A DNA stretch of 17,278 bases from positions 1 through 17,278 of the forward strand of contig JAEZDL010000254.1 of assembly GCA_023418095.1 (NCBI GenBank), given 5' to 3'. This document shows, piece after piece, positions 12,662 through 17,278 of the stretch. The stretch is from Bacteroidota bacterium (GTDB lineage Bacteria; Bacteroidota; Bacteroidia; Flavobacteriales_F; PHOS-HE28). The stretch's first letter is position 1. Every line of letters begins with the position of its first letter. A program made the translations under genes and the position numbers. A model generated the notes under the pieces. It searched no databases. It worked only from the letters and a program-made list of their open reading frames with translations, and was not told where the DNA came from.

Positions 12662-14536
12662 ATGCGCGGCAGGCGACTCTTCCCCCGATGGGGGATCCTG
12701 GTGATCGATACCGGATTATCGCTGGGCTCACTCGCGATCGCTTATTTGCTGCGTTTCAATTTCGAAGTGCCCGCCCATGAGGTGGATCTGTTGCTGCCGG
12801 TGCTTCCTTTCTTCATCCTGGTGCGACTTGTTTCGTTCTGGATCGCGGGATCGCACCGTCTCATGGTGCGGCACACCAATACCGATGATGCGAAGAAGAT
12901 CTTTCTCACCGTGCTGGCCGGTTCGCTGCTCTTCGGGTTGATCAGCGTGGTCCGCGCAGAGTTCGTCGATGGACTTTTCTTCCTGCCGCGGGCGGTGATC
13001 ATCATCGATTTCATGGCCACGGCAATGGCTTTGATCGTGGTGCGGATCGCCTTCAAACTTCTTTACCTGCGATCACGCGGGGCCGGGAAGGAAAGGATCA
13101 ATGTGATCATACATGGTTCGGGTGAAGCAGGGTTGATCACCAAGCGTACGCTCGAGCGCGAAAGCAGCGCGCGGTACCACATCGTGGCCTTCACCGATGA
13201 TGATCCACGGCGTGCCGGAAAGACACTCGAAGGTGCCGAGATCCATTCCACCGCGAAACTTCCTGCGCTGCTCAACGGCAATGTGGACCAGGTGATCATC
13301 GCGATCGCCGATCCCGATCCGGAAAATCGCCGCAAGGTGGTTGATGCGTGCATGGCCGCCCGCGTGCAGGTGCTTACCATTCCACCGGTGAAGGATTGGC
13401 TGAACGGACAATTGAGCGCCGGCCAGATCTCGGAAGTGCGGATCGAGGATCTGCTCGGCCGGCCGGTGATCCAGCTGGAGAACGATCAGCTGCAGCACCG
13501 CTTCAAAGGAAAAAGGATCCTGGTGACCGGCGCGGCCGGATCGATCGGGAGCGAGCTGGTGCGCCAGCTGGTCGATCTGGACATCGATCGGCTGATCATG
13601 GTTGATATCGCGGAAAGCGGTTTGTACGACGTGGAGACCGAGCTTCGCATGAAAGGCCACACCAGCAGGGTGAACGCGCTGATCGCCGATGTGCGCGATC
13701 GGAAGAGGATGGCCGCCATTTTCGATCGACACCGGCCGCAGATCGTATTTCATGCCGCGGCCTATAAGCATGTTCCGCTCATGGAAGCGCAACCTGCTGA
13801 AGCGGTACGAACCAACATCATCGGCACGCGCACGGTAGCGGAACTGGCCTGTACTTCCGGCGTGGAACGCTTCGTTCTGATCAGCACGGACAAGGCTGTG
13901 AATCCCACGAGCGTGATGGGCGCCTCGAAGCGGATCGCGGAAATGTTCGTGAGTACATTGAAGGAGGATTGTAAGACCGACTTCGTGACCACACGATTCG
14001 GGAACGTGCTGGGTTCAAGCGGATCGGTGATACCCCTGTTCCGCAAACAGATCGCAGCCGGCGGACCTGTTACCGTTACTCATCCTGAGGTGACACGTTT
14101 CTTCATGACCATTCCCGAAGCGTGTCGCCTGGTGCTCGAAGCCGCAGCGATCGGGCAAGGCGGGCAGATCTATGTGTTCGACATGGGCAGGCCGGTGAAG
14201 ATCACCGATCTGGCCGAAAAAATGATCCGCCTAAGCGGACTTGAACCGGGGCACGACATCGAGATCGTTTACACGGGCCTGCGGCCAGGCGAAAAACTGT
14301 ACGAGGAATTGCTCGCTACCAGCGAGAACACAATGCCAACGCATCATCCTCGGATCCTGATCGGAAAGGTGCGTGAGGCGGAACCTGCAGCGACACGTGC
14401 TGCGATCGATGCGCTCATGGGCCTGCTGGATAGTGGTGATGAGTCGCAGATCCTGCAACACATGGAACGGATGATCCCTGAATACCAAAGAGAGGGATCG
14501 ATGCATCGTAATTTGGGCACGCATTCACGCACGTGA
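12662..14536 (+). CDS. Membrane-bound NDP-sugar 4,6-dehydratase (WbpM/CapD/PglF type)
   Basis: This 624-residue polysaccharide biosynthesis protein has four N-terminal membrane segments (about 11-30, 43-62, 79-98, 109-134). A first Rossmann-like sensor domain follows (NVIIHGSGEAGLITKR, 147-162, with AFTDDDPRRAGKTLEG). The catalytic short-chain dehydrogenase domain has the NAD-binding GAAGSIG (290-296), VFHAAAYKHVPLME (362-375), STDKAVNPTSVMGASK (408-423, with Lys423 and the family's Met in place of the usual Tyr) and RPGEKLYEELL. Such enzymes convert UDP-GlcNAc or a similar sugar to the 4-keto-6-deoxy form at the inner membrane, the first step to bacillosamine, QuiNAc or FucNAc-type sugars. 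The full length matches the family. Three small genes follow in the same direction with gaps of 7, 3 and -4 bp. Confidence 0.92.
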   Translation: MRGRRLFPRWGILVIDTGLSLGSLAIAYLLRFNFEVPAHEVDLLLPVLPFFILVRLVSFWIAGSHRLMVRHTNTDDAKKIFLTVLAGSLLFGLISVVRAEFVDGLFFLPRAVIIIDFMATAMALIVVRIAFKLLYLRSRGAGKERINVIIHGSGEAGLITKRTLERESSARYHIVAFTDDDPRRAGKTLEGAEIHSTAKLPALLNGNVDQVIIAIADPDPENRRKVVDACMAARVQVLTIPPVKDWLNGQLSAGQISEVRIEDLLGRPVIQLENDQLQHRFKGKRILVTGAAGSIGSELVRQLVDLDIDRLIMVDIAESGLYDVETELRMKGHTSRVNALIADVRDRKRMAAIFDRHRPQIVFHAAAYKHVPLMEAQPAEAVRTNIIGTRTVAELACTSGVERFVLISTDKAVNPTSVMGASKRIAEMFVSTLKEDCKTDFVTTRFGNVLGSSGSVIPLFRKQIAAGGPVTVTHPEVTRFFMTIPEACRLVLEAAAIGQGGQIYVFDMGRPVKITDLAEKMIRLSGLEPGHDIEIVYTGLRPGEKLYEELLATSENTMPTHHPRILIGKVREAEPAATRAAIDALMGLLDSGDESQILQHMERMIPEYQREGSMHRNLGTHSRT

Positions 14537-14543
14537 CGGATCG

Positions 14544-14951
14544 ATGGCAAAGGACAGGAACGTAGAGATCGCCCGGCTCCAGAAAGAGATCGGTGATTAC
14601 ATCGGCATGGGGCAGGACAGCCTGGTGTTCAACTATGAACAGGACAAGGCCGCGAAGCGGACAAAGCTCCATTTGATCACGCTCAACCCGCGCCACAACC
14701 AAAGCTTCCTTTTCCAGGCCACGGAAGGCACCGATAAACTCGATGCACTTGAGCAGATGCTGGATTATGTGCGGAATTACAAGGACCGCACAGGCAGCTA
14801 TACCATCCAGTGGAGCGCACGCGGAAAGAACGATCTGCATACCTCCTATTTCCGTGCGAAGAACGTGCAGGAAGCCCTGGACAAGCTTTTCTACGATCGC
14901 GATCCGAACAGCATCATCGTGTTCAGCGTGATCCTCAATCCGATCAGCTGA
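14544..14951 (+). CDS. Conserved hypothetical protein (Bacteroidota type)
   Basis: This 135-residue soluble protein was not assigned to a named family. It has no signal peptide or membrane segment and is rich in charged and aromatic residues. Notable stretches are KEIGDYIGMGQDSLVFNYEQ (14-33), KLHLITLNPRHNQSFLFQAT (41-60), GSYTIQWSARGKNDLHTSYF (84-103) and FYDRDPNSIIVFSVILNPIS at the C terminus. Alternating beta strands with one long helix (about 65-82) suggest a small alpha/beta domain. From memory, similar short proteins occur in Bacteroidota genomes; this was not checked. It lies 7 bp after the dehydratase gene and 3 bp before the thioesterase gene, so it is co-transcribed with both, without a clear functional link. 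Confidence 0.75.
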   Translation: MAKDRNVEIARLQKEIGDYIGMGQDSLVFNYEQDKAAKRTKLHLITLNPRHNQSFLFQATEGTDKLDALEQMLDYVRNYKDRTGSYTIQWSARGKNDLHTSYFRAKNVQEALDKLFYDRDPNSIIVFSVILNPIS

Positions 14952-14954
14952 TCC

Positions 14955-15368
14955 ATGGCCGGGGTCATTTCCGTGCCGATCCAGATCCGGTTCGCGGATA
15001 TCGATCTGGCTCAGCATGCCCACAACGCTGTGTATCTGCATTGGTTCGAACAGGCGCGAATGGCGTTGATCGCCCATTTCGTCCCCATCGATCACAACTG
15101 GCACGAACGCGGGCTGATCATCGCCCGCAACGAGATCGACTACCGTGCCCCGGTGCTCCTCCACGACCAGATCACGGTGGAGACCTGGTGCAGCGCGATC
15201 GGCAACAAGAGCTTCGATCTGCGCTACGAAGTGGTGCGGCATGGTGATCGGCGCACGATCTGCGCTGAAGGGCGAAGCGTAATGGTGTGCTATGACCTGA
15301 AGGCGGGCAGGAGCCTGATGCTTCCTGCGGATTGGCGCAGCGCACTGGAAAAACTCAAGCGGGAATGA
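14955..15368 (+). CDS. Acyl-CoA thioesterase, hotdog fold (4HBT/YbgC type)
   Basis: This 137-residue protein matches the single-hotdog 4-hydroxybenzoyl-CoA/YbgC-like thioesterases. The N-terminal signature IRFADIDLAQHAHNAVYLHW (11-30) contains the catalytic Asp17 and the HxHN turn before the central helix (FEQARMALIAHF). Later strands follow the fold: IIARNEIDYRAPVLLHDQI, VETWCSAIGNKSFDLRYEVV and CAEGRSVMVCYD. It should hydrolyse acyl-CoA or acyl-ACP thioesters in the cytoplasm; the chain length cannot be told. The usual Gly of the DxDxxGH motif is Gln20 here. The next gene's ATG overlaps its stop (ATGA). Confidence 0.85.
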   Translation: MAGVISVPIQIRFADIDLAQHAHNAVYLHWFEQARMALIAHFVPIDHNWHERGLIIARNEIDYRAPVLLHDQITVETWCSAIGNKSFDLRYEVVRHGDRRTICAEGRSVMVCYDLKAGRSLMLPADWRSALEKLKRE

Positions 15369-16102
15369 AAACTTTCTGGACGGAACGATGGAAGACAGCA
15401 ACAGCGGCATTTCCGCTCGCGTTCATCCTGTTCTCCTGCTCTCCGCAGGAATTGCAGAGCATACTCGATGCTGCTGGCAGCACGCCGCTGAGCAATGAAG
15501 AGGTCGTCGCCGGATTGAAGGAAGCCCTGCAGGTAGGTGCGGATCGAACTGTTTCCAAAGCCGGTGGGGACAATGGGTTCTGGAACGATCAGCGCATAAG
15601 GATCCCATTTCCGCAGGAAGCGATCAAAGTGAAGAACACCCTTTTGCAGATCGGCCTGGAAAAACCCGTGGAGGATTTTGAACGAACGCTGAACAAAGCG
15701 GCCGGGAATGCCGCAAAGGAAGCTGTTCCGGTATTCGTCGAGGCCATCCGCGGACTTTCGATCCAGGATGGTTTCACCATTCTTCGCGGGGGCGACAATG
15801 CCGCCACCGAGATGCTGCGCCAGCGCACCGAGGCCCAATTACGCGCCAGGTTCCTGCCCGTGGTGAAGAACGCCACCTCGGCCGTTGCGCTCACAAGCTA
15901 CTGGGAGCCACTGGCCAGCGCTTACAATACCGCCACGATCCTTACCGGCCAACAGGCCGTGGACCCGGATCTTGATTCATACGTCACCGATCGGGCGATG
16001 GATGGCCTTTTCCTTCTCCTGGCCGATGAAGAGAAGAAGATCAGGGAAGATCCGCTGGCACGGACCACCGAACTGCTGCGCCGGGTGTTCGGTCAGCAAT
16101 GA
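15365..16102 (+). CDS. DUF4197 domain-containing lipoprotein
   Basis: This 245-residue protein has an N-terminal lipoprotein signal: charged MKTFWTERWK, a hydrophobic run and the lipobox LFSC with the acylated Cys at 25. The mature part is the helical DUF4197 domain: LSNEEVVAGLKEALQVGADR, NDQRIRIPFPQEAIKVKNTL, DFERTLNKAAGNAAKEAVPV, LSIQDGFTILRGGDNAATEM, and the C-terminal DSYVTDRAMDGLFLLLADEE with KIREDPLARTTELLRRVFG. The family is common in Bacteroidota and Proteobacteria and has no established function. It is expected to be membrane-attached in the periplasm. The start is ATG 15365, overlapping the thioesterase stop, because it places the signal peptide correctly; an in-frame upstream start inside the thioesterase gene is not needed. 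Confidence 0.88.
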   Translation: MKTFWTERWKTATAAFPLAFILFSCSPQELQSILDAAGSTPLSNEEVVAGLKEALQVGADRTVSKAGGDNGFWNDQRIRIPFPQEAIKVKNTLLQIGLEKPVEDFERTLNKAAGNAAKEAVPVFVEAIRGLSIQDGFTILRGGDNAATEMLRQRTEAQLRARFLPVVKNATSAVALTSYWEPLASAYNTATILTGQQAVDPDLDSYVTDRAMDGLFLLLADEEKKIREDPLARTTELLRRVFGQQ

Positions 16103-16124
16103 TCCATTCGTGGGGATGCATGCG

Positions 16125-16132
16125 CATCTTTG
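16125..16132 (+). promoter_or_regulatory. -7-like element of the nucleoside phosphorylase gene
   Basis: CATCTTTG differs from TAnnTTTG at the first base and ends 6 nt before ATG 16139, the near-leaderless arrangement seen elsewhere in the window. It lies in the 36-bp gap after the DUF4197 gene. Confidence 0.4.
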
Positions 16133-16138
16133 CCCACC

Positions 16139-17038
16139 ATGAACGCGATCACCCTTGCGGATCCCGGCGCGGAGATCCCCGAAAGTGAATTGATACTGAA
16201 TGCGGATGGATCGGTCTACCATCTTGCGATGCGGCCCGATCAGCTCGGCGACGTTGTTCTGCTGGTAGGCGATCCGGGCCGCGTGGAGCAGGTAAGCCGC
16301 CACTTCTCCTCGATCGAACATCGCACGCAGCACCGCGAATTCATCGCGCATACCGGCGTGCTCGATGGAACGCACATCACCGTGTTGAGCACCGGCATCG
16401 GGCCGGACAACATCGATATCGTGATGAACGAGCTTGATGCTCTGGCGAACATCGATCTGCAACGAAGGATCGCGAAGAAGGATCATCGGGAATTGCGGAT
16501 CATCCGCCTTGGAACATGCGGTGCGTTGCAGGAGGACCTGCCATGCGGAAGCCTCATCGTAAGCAGCTTCGCTGTGGGCCTCGATGGCCTGTTGCATTAT
16601 TACGCGTTCGAGAACACCGATCAGGAAACGCGGTTGCTCAATACGTTGATCGAGCAGCTGGAATGGCCCGGCAACCTTCCCCTGCCTTACGTGGCACAAG
16701 GCGATCGGAAGCTGGTGGAACTGCTATCCAACGGCAACACCGAAGGTATCACGTTCACTGCTGGCGGTTTCTATGGGCCACAGGGAAGGCGGTTGCGGCT
16801 CGTTCCGTCGATCGATGAATTCAACCAACAGCTCGCCTCCTTCGAATACCAAGGGCTGCGCGCGGCGAATTTCGAGATGGAGACCAGCGCGATCTACGGG
16901 CTCGGCGGCATGCTCGGCCATCGCGCATGTACGGTCTGCACCGTGGTGGCGAACCGTGCGCGCAGGGAATTCAGCCGCGATGTGAAGACGGATGTGGACA
17001 GGATGATCGAACAGGTGTTCGATCGGATCACCGTATGA
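16139..17038 (+). CDS. Nucleoside phosphorylase (uridine phosphorylase-like)
   Basis: This 299-residue cytoplasmic enzyme belongs to the NP-I nucleoside phosphorylases, which split nucleosides with phosphate into base and ribose-1-phosphate. Motifs are LLVGDPGRVEQVS (41-53, phosphate binding), VLSTGIGPDNIDIV (82-95), IIRLGTCGAL (121-130), GGFYGPQGRR (209-218) and AANFEMETSAIYGL (242-255, ribose-binding Glu-Met-Glu). Conservation is closest to uridine phosphorylase-type members of Bacteroidota, which are longer than the E. coli enzyme; base preference is not certain. The start is ATG 16139; an in-frame TTG at 16130 overlaps the -7 box and is unlikely. Confidence 0.88.
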   Translation: MNAITLADPGAEIPESELILNADGSVYHLAMRPDQLGDVVLLVGDPGRVEQVSRHFSSIEHRTQHREFIAHTGVLDGTHITVLSTGIGPDNIDIVMNELDALANIDLQRRIAKKDHRELRIIRLGTCGALQEDLPCGSLIVSSFAVGLDGLLHYYAFENTDQETRLLNTLIEQLEWPGNLPLPYVAQGDRKLVELLSNGNTEGITFTAGGFYGPQGRRLRLVPSIDEFNQQLASFEYQGLRAANFEMETSAIYGLGGMLGHRACTVCTVVANRARREFSRDVKTDVDRMIEQVFDRITV

Positions 17039-17164
17039 ACCGTGACGATCTTCTATCTTCATGCTCCGGATCCATCAACGATCCGCATTTGAAACGCAAG
17101 TCCCGGGCCGTGCAGCAACCGCATGGCCGCGGATAAATTCGCCGGGGCGGCATAGCTGAAGAAG

Positions 17165-17278
17165 ATGAGCGAGAATGAGATCAAGGCATTGATCACGCTG
17201 ATCGATGATCCCGATGAGAACGTGTACCTGCAGGTGCGCGACCGGATCGTTTCGCTCGGCGACAATGTGGTGCCCGAA
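17165..17278 (+). CDS. Transglutaminase/SirB1-like protein, N-terminal fragment (partial)
   Basis: ATG 17165, preceded by GAAGAAG, opens 38 codons that run off the window edge. The peptide starts MSENEIKALITLIDDPDENV and continues with a short helix (YLQVRDRIVSLGDNVVPE). This resembles the N-terminal helical repeat of Bacteroidota transglutaminase-like (SirB1/TPR) proteins, which begin with a nearly identical helical pair. The catalytic part is outside the window, so the assignment is tentative. The 126-bp gap before it shows no clear -7 box; TATCTTCA near 17056 is a poor match. Confidence 0.5.
   Translation, partial: MSENEIKALITLIDDPDENVYLQVRDRIVSLGDNVVPE

Noticed and set aside
13073..13792. 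239-codon minus-strand frame inside the dehydratase gene
   Set aside because: It is antisense to the NAD-binding part of a clearly recognised enzyme; composition is typical of a shadow frame.
14415..15410. 331-codon open frame on the minus strand
   Set aside because: It lies antisense to the end of the dehydratase, the conserved small protein and the thioesterase, all of which have convincing products and tight spacing. It shows no domain.
17066..17084. Inverted repeat CGGATC...GATCCG after the nucleoside phosphorylase
   Set aside because: The stem is only about 6 bp and lacks a T-tract; with GATC so abundant here, such pairs arise easily by chance.

Overview
This window looks like chromosomal DNA of a fairly GC-rich member of the Bacteroidota, most likely a Flavobacteriales-type lineage. 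The evidence is two proteins with type IX secretion (T9SS) C-terminal tails, a DUF3078 outer-membrane protein, a DUF4197 lipoprotein, tRNA without encoded CCA, and several promoters of the Bacteroidota form TAnnTTTG. Several of those -7 boxes end only 4-8 nt before the start codon, which suggests leaderless mRNAs. Outside one island the DNA is extraordinarily rich in GATC, often as CCGATCGG.

Layout. Positions 1-73 hold the first codons of a response regulator (minus). 157-1077 is ribonuclease Z (minus), followed by a GC-rich intergenic repeat-like element (about 1099-1254). 1287-2764 is a two-gene minus-strand operon of a DUF3078 barrel-like protein and a membrane-anchored c-type cytochrome. 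A tRNA-Val(GAC) at 2832-2906 has its own promoter and terminator. 3021-3674 is a fatty acid hydroxylase-family membrane protein (plus). It meets, stop codon to stop codon, the minus-strand operon gcvT - comB - zinc-dependent phospholipase C-like protein (6553-3675).

6654-9948 is a lower-GATC, more AT-rich surface-protein island on the minus strand. It holds a tail-fibre-like S74 chaperone protein split by one in-frame TAA at 8208-8210, and a second T9SS cargo protein. 10030-10547 has no clear gene. It holds a long inverted repeat overlapping a consensus promoter, a strong bidirectional terminator, an (AG)14 microsatellite and traces of small ORFs.

10548-14536 is a surface-polysaccharide segment. 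A glycosyltransferase and a methyltransferase (minus, overlapping) are divergent from a large membrane NDP-sugar 4,6-dehydratase of the WbpM/CapD/PglF type (plus). The plus-strand run continues through a conserved small protein, a hotdog thioesterase, a DUF4197 lipoprotein and a nucleoside phosphorylase. It ends with the start of what is probably a transglutaminase/SirB1-like protein.

No mobile element, CRISPR array or defence system is visible. The most unusual signals are the GATC hyper-abundance with a GATC-free gap, the nonsense-split S74 gene, the small regulatory cassette at 10.17-10.35 kb, the intergenic element at 1.1-1.25 kb, and the C33 in the tRNA-Val anticodon loop.
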